Shown piece after piece: positions 1-5,210 of a stretch of 5,753 bases of DNA. Position numbers and translations under genes: made by a program. The stretch's first letter is position 1; every line of letters starts with the position of its first letter. This stretch comes from Azoarcus sp. (lineage in GTDB: Bacteria > Pseudomonadota > Gammaproteobacteria > Burkholderiales > Rhodocyclaceae). The stretch is taken from positions 1 to 5,753 of the forward strand of contig JAITWP010000336.1 of assembly GCA_031285365.1 (NCBI GenBank), written 5' to 3'. The notes beneath the pieces were generated by a model. The model worked only from the letters and a program-made list of their open reading frames with translations, was not told where the DNA came from and did no database searches.

Positions 1-169
1 CCAATTTCTTGCGCAAACCCGCCTCTCCGTGATGCCGATAGCGATCCACCCAGAAACGCAGCGTCGCTCGATCTACCTCGTACTTGCGGGCAAGCGCCCT
101 AAAGCCCCCAGATCCTGACAAGTACTCCAATACGATGGCTCGTTTGAAGTTTTCATCATATTTCAACAT
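1..169 (-). CDS. IS3-family transposase OrfA, N-terminal part (runs off the window)
   Basis: An open frame starts with ATG at 169 and stays open to base 1, giving 56 residues that begin MLKYDENFKR. It has the helix-turn-helix pattern of OrfA proteins of IS3/IS150-type elements: an opening K-Y-D-x-x-F-K, then Y-L-S-G-S-G-G near residues 16-22, the recognition segment A-L-A-R-K-Y-E-V-D-R-A-T-L-R-F-W (25-40), then Y-R-H-H-G-E-A-G-L-R-K-K (44-55). OrfA binds the terminal repeats; in this family it is normally joined to the DDE catalytic OrfB by programmed frameshifting. A run of five G at 176-180, six bases upstream of the ATG, is the only candidate ribosome binding site, and it lies in a predicted stem-loop. 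The start is chosen because it matches the usual N-terminus of the family. Whether the rest of the gene is intact cannot be seen. Confidence 0.85.
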   Translation of the reverse strand, partial: MLKYDENFKRAIVLEYLSGSGGFRALARKYEVDRATLRFWVDRYRHHGEAGLRKKL

Positions 170-175
170 GAAATA

Positions 176-208
176 CCCCCAGTTGGTTCAGTGTCCAACT
201 TTTGGGGG
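176..208 (-). promoter_or_regulatory. Stem-loop enclosing the orfA ribosome binding site
   Basis: In leftward RNA the sequence runs CCCCC (208-204), AAA (203-201), AGTTGG (200-195), an eight-base loop (194-187), CCAACT (186-181), GGGGG (180-176). The two outer and inner blocks pair exactly, giving 11 base pairs with one three-base bulge. The GGGGG arm is the likely ribosome binding region for orfA, six bases before the ATG at 169. The 5' arm is part of the terminal repeat. A transcript that enters the element from outside would therefore hide the start of orfA. Hairpins that block transposase translation from read-through RNA are known for several IS elements; here the role is inferred. Confidence 0.55.
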
Positions 209-216
209 TCAGTTCA
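195..216. repeat. Terminal inverted repeat of the IS (one copy visible)
   Basis: Between orfA and the flanking DNA, the minus strand reads TGAACTGACC, then three more C, AAAAGTTGG. This is the expected position and style of an IS150-group terminal repeat. The partner repeat is outside the window, so the repeat is inferred from position and resemblance, not from seeing both copies. Confidence 0.6.
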
Positions 217-220
217 CACG

Positions 221-239
221 GAGGGGAATTACCCCCCTC
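221..239 (-). terminator. GC-rich hairpin directly after the hydrolase gene, without a T tract
   Basis: On the minus strand GAGGGG (239-234) and CCCCTC (226-221) are complementary around a seven-base loop (233-227). The hairpin begins on the last base of the hydrolase TAG stop codon. A normal intrinsic terminator would be followed by a run of T, but the next bases are C-GTG and then the IS end. It may be a terminator whose T tract was separated by the IS insertion, or only a hairpin that protects the RNA end. Confidence 0.35.
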
Positions 240-1144
240 TACTCCATCCGCTCGAATTTCCACCCCTTGCCGTCTTTTTTGACTGTCCCCACAGCGTTCG
301 CAAAGGGGAAATGCATTCCGGCAATGGGTATTCCCTTTTGCGCGGCCATCTCAAAGATGCGCTTGCGGGAGATGACGGCTTGGGCCGGATCCATGTCGTA
401 TGACGCGCATTCGTCAGGCAGGGCGAATTGCAGGGACATAGCATGAATCACGTCGCCAGCGATGAGCAGGCTTTTTCCGCCCGCCGTGAGTTGGAACACC
501 GTATGGCCCGGCGTATGGCCGACAGCATCCAGCGCCGTCACACCCGGTAGCGGGGTGTCGCCAAAGGCGAAGGGCGGCAGCATGTCAGACCCATAGGCAG
601 CAACCACGGCCTTAACCTTGCCCGCGTTGACATTGGAGGGGTCTTTTTCCGCAAGGGCTATCCACGATTCGAGTTCGGGTTTCGAGACCATTATTTTTGC
701 CTTGGGGAAAGCGCGCTTTTCTTCCTTCAACAGCCCGCCGATGTGATCCATGTGCATGTGGGTCAGCAGAACAAAATCGACGTCTTCCGGCTTGACGCCC
801 AGGCTGGCGAGGGTTTCGGCCAGTTTTCCCGGAGATGGGAACAATGTCCCGGTGCCCGCATCGAACAGCACGATCTTGCCGCCCACTCGCAGCAGGAAGG
901 CATTGATGCCGGCTTCAGCCTTGCCGTCAGTGAAGTATTTCGCTCTTTCTTCTCCGGGGGTTGGACCGCTGAAGATGGAAACCGGCATTTCTCCGGGCAA
1001 ATCCTGGATGACCGTGACGGACATGTCACCCGCTTTCCAGATTTCACGCCTCGGCGTTTCCTGGGCGAAAACGAACGACGGGATGAGTACGCAAGCCAGG
1101 AGAGCAACGGCTCTGTGGGGTCGGAATGTGCGAAGAGAAAACAT
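239..1144 (-). CDS. Exported metallo-beta-lactamase-fold hydrolase (methyl-parathion-hydrolase-like)
   Basis: A 301-residue protein of the MBL-fold hydrolase superfamily. All expected metal ligands are present: H129, H131, D133 and H134 in the HxHxDH motif (T-H-M-H-M-D-H-I-G-G), H210 in G-H-T-P-G-H, D231 in A-G-D, and H278 in G-M-H. A dinuclear, probably zinc-type, site is therefore expected. The N-terminus has basic residues, then a hydrophobic stretch at about 12-27 ending V-F-A before Q28, which fits a Sec signal peptide and a periplasmic mature enzyme. L-L-A-C at 15-18 weakly resembles a lipobox, but the hydrophobic part before it is too short to favour a lipoprotein. The C-terminal part (D-V-I-H-A, R-K-R-I-F-E, G-M-H-F-P) recalls methyl parathion hydrolases and lactonase-like relatives; the natural substrate is unknown. 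The start is supported by AGGAG five bases before the ATG. It is the last gene of the leftward set, 39 bases after the TerC gene, and an IS end lies just beyond its stop. Confidence 0.88.
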   Translation of the reverse strand: MFSLRTFRPHRAVALLACVLIPSFVFAQETPRREIWKAGDMSVTVIQDLPGEMPVSIFSGPTPGEERAKYFTDGKAEAGINAFLLRVGGKIVLFDAGTGTLFPSPGKLAETLASLGVKPEDVDFVLLTHMHMDHIGGLLKEEKRAFPKAKIMVSKPELESWIALAEKDPSNVNAGKVKAVVAAYGSDMLPPFAFGDTPLPGVTALDAVGHTPGHTVFQLTAGGKSLLIAGDVIHAMSLQFALPDECASYDMDPAQAVISRKRIFEMAAQKGIPIAGMHFPFANAVGTVKKDGKGWKFERME

Positions 1145-1183
1145 AAGGACTCCTTTGGTGAGTGATAGAACCGTTCGGAAGAA

Positions 1184-2197
1184 CTATTTTTTCGCAGGAA
1201 AAATAAAGGAAGCGAGAACGCCCGCAACCAGTGTGCCGAGAACGATGGAAAGGCTCCAGCCCGGCGGGATATGGAAACCGGTGTCGGCAATGGCATGGTT
1301 CCAGGATTGAAGCGCCATTTTTGCGCCAATGTAGAACAATAGCCCGATGACGGCCTTTTCGAGATGCACCAGGTATTTGGTAAGCGCGGCCAGGACGAAA
1401 TAAAGGCTGCGCAGGCCGAGAATGGCAAAAATCATTGCGGCATAAACAAGTAACGGCTCCTGCGTGACGGCAATGATGGCAGGAACGGAATCGAAGGCGA
1501 AGGCAACGTCGGAGGTTTCGATGGCCATCAGGCACAGGAAAGCCGGGGTGGCGTACAGAGCGCCCTTTTTTACCGCGTTTGATGTGTTTTGAGCTTCGTC
1601 AGTCTCGTTGCCGGGAATCTGTGAGTGACGGATGAAAAAACGATCCCGGTGCAGCTTGGGGTAGACGGGAAGCACCCTTCTGGTAAGCCGGACAGACCAA
1701 TGATCCGAGTAGTCTTCGATCTCTGCTTCGTGCTTGGGCCGTTGCAGCATCTTGACCGCACTCCAGATCACAAAGGCGGCAAAGAGAAATCCTACCCAGG
1801 GGCTTGCCTGGAAGAGCCCGGTTCCGATGACGACGAAAATGGCTCGAAAGACCAATGCACCCATGATGCCATAGTAAAGGATGCGGTGTTGCAGGACACC
1901 GCCCTTGATGCCGAATGAGGCAAAGATGGCTATAAAAACCATCAGATTGTCGATCGAGAGGGATTTTTCGAGCGCGTAACCCGCGAGGTAAAGATCGGCC
2001 CATTTCTTGTCGAAGCGAAACCACAGATAAGCGTAGAACGCGAGCGCGAGGACGATCCAGAACACCGTCCAGCGGGCGGAGTCGCTCAGTGAAATCTCAG
2101 TGCTTTTCCTGTGGGCGAAGAGATCGAGATAGACGGAAACAACGACCACACCAACAAAGATTAGTATCGCTTCCAGCGGAAAACCGAAATGTTCCAT
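1184..2197 (-). CDS. TerC/Alx-family integral membrane protein (probable metal exporter)
   Basis: A 337-residue protein, close to the usual length of the longer TerC/Alx proteins. Hydrophobic segments lie at about 8-27, 44-62, 82-97, 108-127, 133-150, 214-233, 248-271, 281-298 and 314-334, with a charged loop at about 152-210. The two family signatures are present: E77-K-S-L-S-I-D83-N84 and E227-T-S-D230-V-A-F-A-F-D236-S-V-P239, and also L-D-L near residue 25. These acidic residues in membrane segments are the presumed metal-coordinating sites. Members of the family are linked to manganese efflux (Alx), tellurite resistance (TerC) and loading metal into secreted enzymes in Bacillus; which applies here is not shown. 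The gene follows the DsbC-like gene after 35 bases. A possible AGGA ribosome binding site lies about 13 bases before the ATG, a little far. No manganese riboswitch-like leader is evident, which fits translation from an operon transcript. Confidence 0.9.
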   Translation of the reverse strand: MEHFGFPLEAILIFVGVVVVSVYLDLFAHRKSTEISLSDSARWTVFWIVLALAFYAYLWFRFDKKWADLYLAGYALEKSLSIDNLMVFIAIFASFGIKGGVLQHRILYYGIMGALVFRAIFVVIGTGLFQASPWVGFLFAAFVIWSAVKMLQRPKHEAEIEDYSDHWSVRLTRRVLPVYPKLHRDRFFIRHSQIPGNETDEAQNTSNAVKKGALYATPAFLCLMAIETSDVAFAFDSVPAIIAVTQEPLLVYAAMIFAILGLRSLYFVLAALTKYLVHLEKAVIGLLFYIGAKMALQSWNHAIADTGFHIPPGWSLSIVLGTLVAGVLASFIFPAKK

Positions 2198-2232
2198 GGC
2201 GTTTGGAATTTCCTGTAGTTGGAGGGGAAAGG

Positions 2233-2730
2233 CTATTTTGCCCGAAATACATAGGGCACACCCCGGATGCCTATCGTATTTCCGAGTTCAATGCTTCTGT
2301 CGAGCGCCGTGGTGTCGCAATCGTCCGCACCGGAAGGCAACTGGCGTTTCAGCATCCAGTCGTTCCAGGCCAGCGCGGGATTTTCGTCACACCATATGCG
2401 GCGGGACTTGATGGCGGAATCTTCCGACAAGAAAGGAACCAGGAAGGTGTAAAGGGTGATGTTGTCCAGGCGATCCAGGTTTTTGTTCAGCTTGATGCAG
2501 TATGTGCAGTTCGGATCTTCAAAGCTCACCAGAACCAGTTCGCCGTTGCCTCGAACCTGCCTGATGGCATCTTCGAGGGGAAGTCTATCGAGTTCCATCG
2601 TGCCTTCCACCCTGGCGAGCACGGCCTGAAGGGCTTCTTCGGGTGTGGAGGGTTCCTTGTCACGGAACTGGAAATGGAGACCCAGCGCCACGCAGAGAAC
2701 GGCGGCGAAGAAGATGTCCTTTCTCTCCAT
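2233..2730 (-). CDS. Membrane-anchored DsbC-like thiol-disulfide protein, reduced form
   Basis: A 165-residue protein resembling the catalytic domain of DsbC/DsbG disulfide isomerases. A hydrophobic segment at about 7-20 suggests a signal anchor or uncleaved signal sequence. L-P-L-E-D-A-I at 50-56 and R-G-N-G at 60-63 match the approach to the catalytic domain. D72-P-N-C75-T-Y-C78 is the active-site CxxC, C114 (I-W-C) and C138 (C-D-T-T) match the second conserved cysteine pair of DsbC, and G157-V-P159 is the cis-proline loop. The N-terminal dimerisation domain of classical DsbC is absent, and the protein stops six residues after the cis-proline, where family members usually continue through a final strand and helix. 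The ATG at 2730 is chosen over an upstream in-frame ATG at 2781 because it overlaps the hisC stop as TAATG, has AAGGG upstream, and gives a proper hydrophobic N-terminus. It could act as an oxidant, isomerase or reductase; the sequence does not decide. Confidence 0.8.
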   Translation of the reverse strand: MERKDIFFAAVLCVALGLHFQFRDKEPSTPEEALQAVLARVEGTMELDRLPLEDAIRQVRGNGELVLVSFEDPNCTYCIKLNKNLDRLDNITLYTFLVPFLSEDSAIKSRRIWCDENPALAWNDWMLKRQLPSGADDCDTTALDRSIELGNTIGIRGVPYVFRAK

Positions 2731-3815
2731 TACCCTTGGGAGCACAGGATGTCCCGCAGGGCATCGACCAGCGCCGCGCATTGATTTTCGTCACCAACGG
2801 TGATGCGCAGATATTGCGCGATTCTCGGCGTTTTGAAGTGGCGCACGATGATGTCACGCTGGCGCAGGACGGCGGCAAGCTCGGCCGCGTCAAACCCCGG
2901 AAGCCGGGCAAAAACAAAGTTGGCCGCCGAGGGCAGGACATCGAAGCCAAGCGCCTGCAATTGCGTGATGAGCGTGGCGCGGGAGGCGATGACTTTGCGG
3001 CGGCTCGTCTGGAACCAGGATTCGTCTTCCACCGAGGCCAGCGCCCCCGCGAGCGCCAGACGACCGAGCGGGTAGGAGTTGAAGCTGTTCTTGACCCGTT
3101 CCAGTCCGGCAATCAACTCGGGATGGCCGATGGCGAAACCGACCCGCAATCCGGCGAGCGCCCGGCCTTTCGAGAACGTGTGGACGACCAGCAGGTTGGG
3201 ATGGCGGTCGACGAGGGCAATGGCGCTGGCGTCCGGATCGGCAAAGTCGATGTAAGCCTCATCGACCAGCACGTCGGCTTCCCGGTTGGCGGCGGCGATG
3301 CGATCGACCTCGGCAAGCGGCAGCAGGCGTCCCGTCGGGGCGTTCGGATTGGGAAAAATGATGCTTCCGGCGCGATCTTCCCCGCGAGGAAAGTAGTCTT
3401 CCGGGCGCAGGGCGAAATCGTCATCGAGCGGAACCTGACGATACTCGATGCCGTAGAGACCGCAATAGACCGGATAGAAGCTGTAGGTGACATCCGGCAT
3501 CCACAGCGGACGCTCGTGCTTCAACAGGCCGATGAAGGCAAGGGCCAGCACTTCGTCGGAACCGTTGCCGACAAAGACTTGCGCCGGACTTACCTTGTAA
3601 CGGTTGGCAAGCGCGGCCCTGAGCGCCCTGGCGTCCGGATCGGGGTAGAGCCGCAATGTGTTTTCGGTGGCCGCGCGAATGGCATCGAGCGCCCTGGGGG
3701 AAGGCCCATAGGGATTTTCGTTGGTATTGAGCTTGACGAGATTGTCGAGCGCGGGCTGTTCACCCGGAACATAGGGAACCAGTCCGCGGGTGACGGCACT
3801 CCAGTAGCTACTCAT
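2730..3815 (-). CDS. hisC: Histidinol-phosphate aminotransferase
   Basis: HisC uses pyridoxal phosphate to transaminate imidazole-acetol phosphate with glutamate, giving histidinol phosphate, in the cytoplasm. The 361-residue protein is full length for the fold-type I family. Visible landmarks are N-T-N-E-N-P-Y-G-P-S-P near 30-40, G-N-G-S-D-E (83-88) in the cofactor phosphate region, P-N-P-N158-A-P-T-G, D185-E-A-Y188, the Schiff-base lysine in F-S-K216-G-R, R224 in A-G-L-R-V-G-F, and R337 in L-R-I-T-V-G for the substrate. The ATG at 3815 is preferred because M-S-S-Y-W-S and then V-P-Y-V-P-G-E-Q is the usual beginning; an in-frame ATG at 3878 would add 21 residues unlike the family. No good ribosome binding site precedes 3815. 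The gene is divergent from hisB and leads a leftward operon, ending in a TAATG overlap with the DsbC-like gene. Confidence 0.95.
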   Translation of the reverse strand: MSSYWSAVTRGLVPYVPGEQPALDNLVKLNTNENPYGPSPRALDAIRAATENTLRLYPDPDARALRAALANRYKVSPAQVFVGNGSDEVLALAFIGLLKHERPLWMPDVTYSFYPVYCGLYGIEYRQVPLDDDFALRPEDYFPRGEDRAGSIIFPNPNAPTGRLLPLAEVDRIAAANREADVLVDEAYIDFADPDASAIALVDRHPNLLVVHTFSKGRALAGLRVGFAIGHPELIAGLERVKNSFNSYPLGRLALAGALASVEDESWFQTSRRKVIASRATLITQLQALGFDVLPSAANFVFARLPGFDAAELAAVLRQRDIIVRHFKTPRIAQYLRITVGDENQCAALVDALRDILCSQG

Positions 3816-3827
3816 GCTGAAACTGCG

Positions 3828-3856
3828 TAAATAAGGGGTAAAAGGGGTGCTGGCAA
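3828..3856 (-). promoter_or_regulatory. Candidate leftward promoter for the hisC operon
   Basis: On the minus strand TTGCCA (3856-3851) differs from the -35 consensus at one base. It is followed after 17 bases by TATTTA (3833-3828), which matches only the first half of the -10 consensus. Transcription would begin near 3821, leaving a leader of only about six bases before the hisC ATG. This would fit the missing ribosome binding site, but the weak -10 keeps confidence low. Confidence 0.35.
3833..3848. repeat. Short direct repeat AAGGGGT in the divergent promoter region
   Basis: AAGGGGT occurs at 3833-3839 and again at 3842-3848, nine bases apart start to start, close to one helical turn. It lies between the candidate hisC and hisB promoter elements and could be a regulator site. 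It may equally be chance; no known operator is recognised. Confidence 0.3.
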
Positions 3857-3865
3857 TGGTATCAT
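3857..3865 (+). promoter_or_regulatory. Candidate extended -10 promoter for hisB
   Basis: TGG directly followed by TATCAT (3860-3865) forms an extended -10 element with five of six consensus bases. No good -35 is seen at 16-18 bases upstream, which extended -10 promoters tolerate. Transcription would begin near 3872, about 29 bases before the hisB ATG. No leader peptide rich in histidine codons or his attenuator fits in this short space. Confidence 0.4.
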
Positions 3866-3900
3866 GCGATGTTCTCATTCACCCGTTCTGCCAGTTGATC

Positions 3901-4488
3901 ATGCGTCAGGCCACCCTTACCCGTAACACTGCCGAAACCCGCATTTCGGTGCGAATTGATCTGGATGGCACAGGCCAAATCAGACTCGATACCGGCGTGC
4001 CGTTTCTCGATCACATGCTCGATCAGGTCGCGCGGCATGGTTTCATTGATCTCGATGTGCATTGCGAAGGCGATATCCATATCGACGATCATCATTCGGT
4101 CGAAGATATTGGCATCGCACTCGGGCAGGCACTCGCCAAGGCACTCGGCAACAAGGAAGGCGTGCGCCGTTACGGTCACGCCTATGTGCCGCTCGATGAA
4201 TCGCTCTCAAGGGTGGCGCTCGATCTCTCCGGGCGGCCAGGGCTGTTTTATTGCGTGGATTTTGCCCGTGAGCGCGTCGGCGGGTTCGATGTCGATCTCG
4301 CGCGCGAGTTTTTCCAGGGCCTCGTCAATCACGCGGGGCTGACGCTGCACGTCGACAATCTGCGCGGCGACAATGCGCACCACCAGTGCGAAACCATTTT
4401 CAAGGCATTTGGCCGCGCGTTGCGCATGGCTGCCGAGCGCGACGAGCGCGCGGCAGGCGTCGTGCCCTCGACCAAGGGCGCTCTCTGA
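3901..4488 (+). CDS. hisB: Imidazoleglycerol-phosphate dehydratase
   Basis: HisB dehydrates imidazole-glycerol phosphate to imidazole-acetol phosphate, the substrate of HisC. The 195-residue protein is the monofunctional dehydratase; the histidinol-phosphatase domain found in the enterobacterial fused HisB is absent. The manganese-binding histidine motifs are in place: H64-H65-S-V-E68-D69 and A-H160-H161-Q-C-E164, together with D37-H38 and R45-H46-G. The C-terminus P-S-T-K-G-A-L is the usual one. The ATG at 3901 is chosen because M-R-Q-A-T-L-T-R-N-T-A-E-T fits the family start; an upstream in-frame GTG at 3847 would add 18 residues that do not fit and would overlap the promoter region. No clear ribosome binding site precedes the ATG. 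The following 61 bases before hisH show no feature. The first gene of the rightward his set seen here. Confidence 0.96.
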   Translation: MRQATLTRNTAETRISVRIDLDGTGQIRLDTGVPFLDHMLDQVARHGFIDLDVHCEGDIHIDDHHSVEDIGIALGQALAKALGNKEGVRRYGHAYVPLDESLSRVALDLSGRPGLFYCVDFARERVGGFDVDLAREFFQGLVNHAGLTLHVDNLRGDNAHHQCETIFKAFGRALRMAAERDERAAGVVPSTKGAL

Positions 4489-4549
4489 GGCGCAGATCTC
4501 CCCAAGGCGGCGATTTCTTCCTTCTACGGCAATCAGGCAAGCAAACACG

Positions 4550-5188
4550 ATGAGCACGGTGGCAGTCATCGACTACGGCATGGGAAACCTGCGTTCGGTG
4601 TCCAAGGCCATCGAGCACGTCGCGCCGGGGTTTCGGGTGGAAGTCACCGCCGATGCCGCGCGGGTGGCCGCTGCCGACCGGGTGGTATTCCCCGGTCAGG
4701 GGGCGATGCCCGACTGCATGCGTGAACTCGATTCGCGCGGCCTGCGCCCGGCGGTGCTGGAGGCGGCAGCATCGAAACCCTTCCTGGGAATCTGCATCGG
4801 CCTGCAAATGCTGTTCAAACACAGCGACGAAGGCGACACCCCTGGGCTGGACGTGTTCGCGGGCAACGTGGCGCGTTTTCCCGAAGCGATGTTTGATGCG
4901 GCGGCAGGCGTGCGCCTGAAAGTGCCGCACATGGGCTGGAACGAAGTGTGGCAAGAGCAGCCGCATCCCCTCTGGGAAGGAATTCCCGACGGAGATCGCT
5001 TTTATTTTGTGCACAGCTATTGCGTGCAACCTGCCAACTCCGCCATGACCCTTGCGCAAACGGAGCATGGCATTCGCTTTACCAGCGCAGTAGGGAAGGC
5101 TAATATTTTCGCAGTTCAGTTTCACCCCGAAAAAAGCGCACACGCGGGTTTACGTCTTTTGTCAAACTTTATCCGTTGGACGCCCTGA
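4550..5188 (+). CDS. hisH: Imidazole glycerol phosphate synthase, glutamine amidotransferase subunit
   Basis: HisH hydrolyses glutamine and channels ammonia to HisF; together they make imidazole-glycerol phosphate and AICAR from PRFAR. The 212-residue class I glutamine amidotransferase has the expected triad: C82 in G-I-C-I-G-L-Q, and H192 and E194 in Q-F-H-P-E-K-S. The start motif V-I-D-Y-G-M-G-N-L (6-14), the glycine-rich G-Q-G-A-M (49-53) and M-G-W-N (128-131) are typical. The ATG at 4550 is chosen because the family begins just before the V-I-D-Y-G strand; the open frame reaches much further upstream into hisB but those residues are not HisH-like. The ribosome binding site is weak (AGGCAAG about nine bases upstream). 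Its partner hisF is not in the window, presumably after hisA. Its stop codon lies inside a terminator-like hairpin. Confidence 0.96.
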   Translation: MSTVAVIDYGMGNLRSVSKAIEHVAPGFRVEVTADAARVAAADRVVFPGQGAMPDCMRELDSRGLRPAVLEAAASKPFLGICIGLQMLFKHSDEGDTPGLDVFAGNVARFPEAMFDAAAGVRLKVPHMGWNEVWQEQPHPLWEGIPDGDRFYFVHSYCVQPANSAMTLAQTEHGIRFTSAVGKANIFAVQFHPEKSAHAGLRLLSNFIRWTP

Positions 5189-5210
5189 ATCGCAGCGGCG
5201 TCTGTTTTTT
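5179..5210 (+). terminator. Intrinsic-terminator-like hairpin over the hisH stop codon
   Basis: GACGCCCTG (5179-5187) pairs with CAG (5193-5195) and GGCGTC (5197-5202), leaving a five-base loop and one bulged C at 5196. That is nine base pairs, mostly G-C. TG and then six T (5205-5210) follow, the classical shape of an intrinsic terminator. The left arm contains the last hisH codon and part of the TGA stop at 5186-5188. HisA begins only 23 bases after the T run, with no room for a good promoter, so partial termination or attenuation is more likely than a true operon end. Confidence 0.6.

Larger units (their letters stand above)
1..218 (-). mobile_element. End of an IS3-family (probably IS150-group) insertion sequence, cut by the window edge
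   Basis: The segment holds a transposase orfA start reading leftward and, just outside it, a terminal sequence that on the minus strand reads TGAACTGACC followed by five C, AAAAGTTGG and ACACT. Ends of this TG...CA kind and an OrfA with this N-terminus are familiar from the IS150 group of the IS3 family. The exact outer border is uncertain: the CA end could be at 216 or, two bases further out, at 218. The other end of the element, orfB and the target duplication lie outside the window, so neither completeness nor activity can be judged. Confidence 0.8.

Noticed and set aside
84..446. Rightward open frame across the IS end and the hydrolase 3' end
   Set aside because: It crosses the IS boundary and is antisense to both orfA and the hydrolase; no protein family is recognised.
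1145..1155. Palindrome AAGGACTCCTT before the hydrolase gene as a regulatory site
   Set aside because: It contains the ribosome binding site and has only one central base, so it cannot form a useful RNA hairpin; it is most simply the Shine-Dalgarno sequence.
2198..2232. Manganese (yybP-ykoY) riboswitch before the TerC gene
   Set aside because: The gap is only 35 bases, too short for this riboswitch, and its conserved loops are not seen.
2089..2784. Rightward open frame (231 residues) across the terC start and the DsbC-like gene
   Set aside because: Antisense to two supported genes, without a recognisable domain; its length is explained by codon composition.
2643..3830. Long rightward open frame (395 residues) opposite hisC
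   Set aside because: It lies antisense to a clearly recognised hisC, is rich in Arg and Gly as expected from G+C-rich antisense codons, has no recognisable domain, and starts inside the DsbC-like gene.
3816..3878. Upstream ATG start for hisC, 21 residues longer
   Set aside because: The extra residues are not HisC-like and would overlap the hisB promoter; M-S-S-Y-W-S at 3815 fits the family.
3847..3900. Upstream GTG start for hisB, 18 residues longer
   Set aside because: The added residues do not match the HisB family and would lie over the promoter region; the ATG at 3901 gives the normal N-terminus.
3866..3900. Classical his leader peptide and attenuator before hisB
   Set aside because: The leader is too short, no run of histidine codons is present, and there are no alternative hairpins with a T tract.
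4400..5143. Leftward open frame (247 residues) opposite hisB/hisH
   Set aside because: Antisense shadow of hisH and the end of hisB, His and Arg rich, with no recognisable motif and no support for a start.
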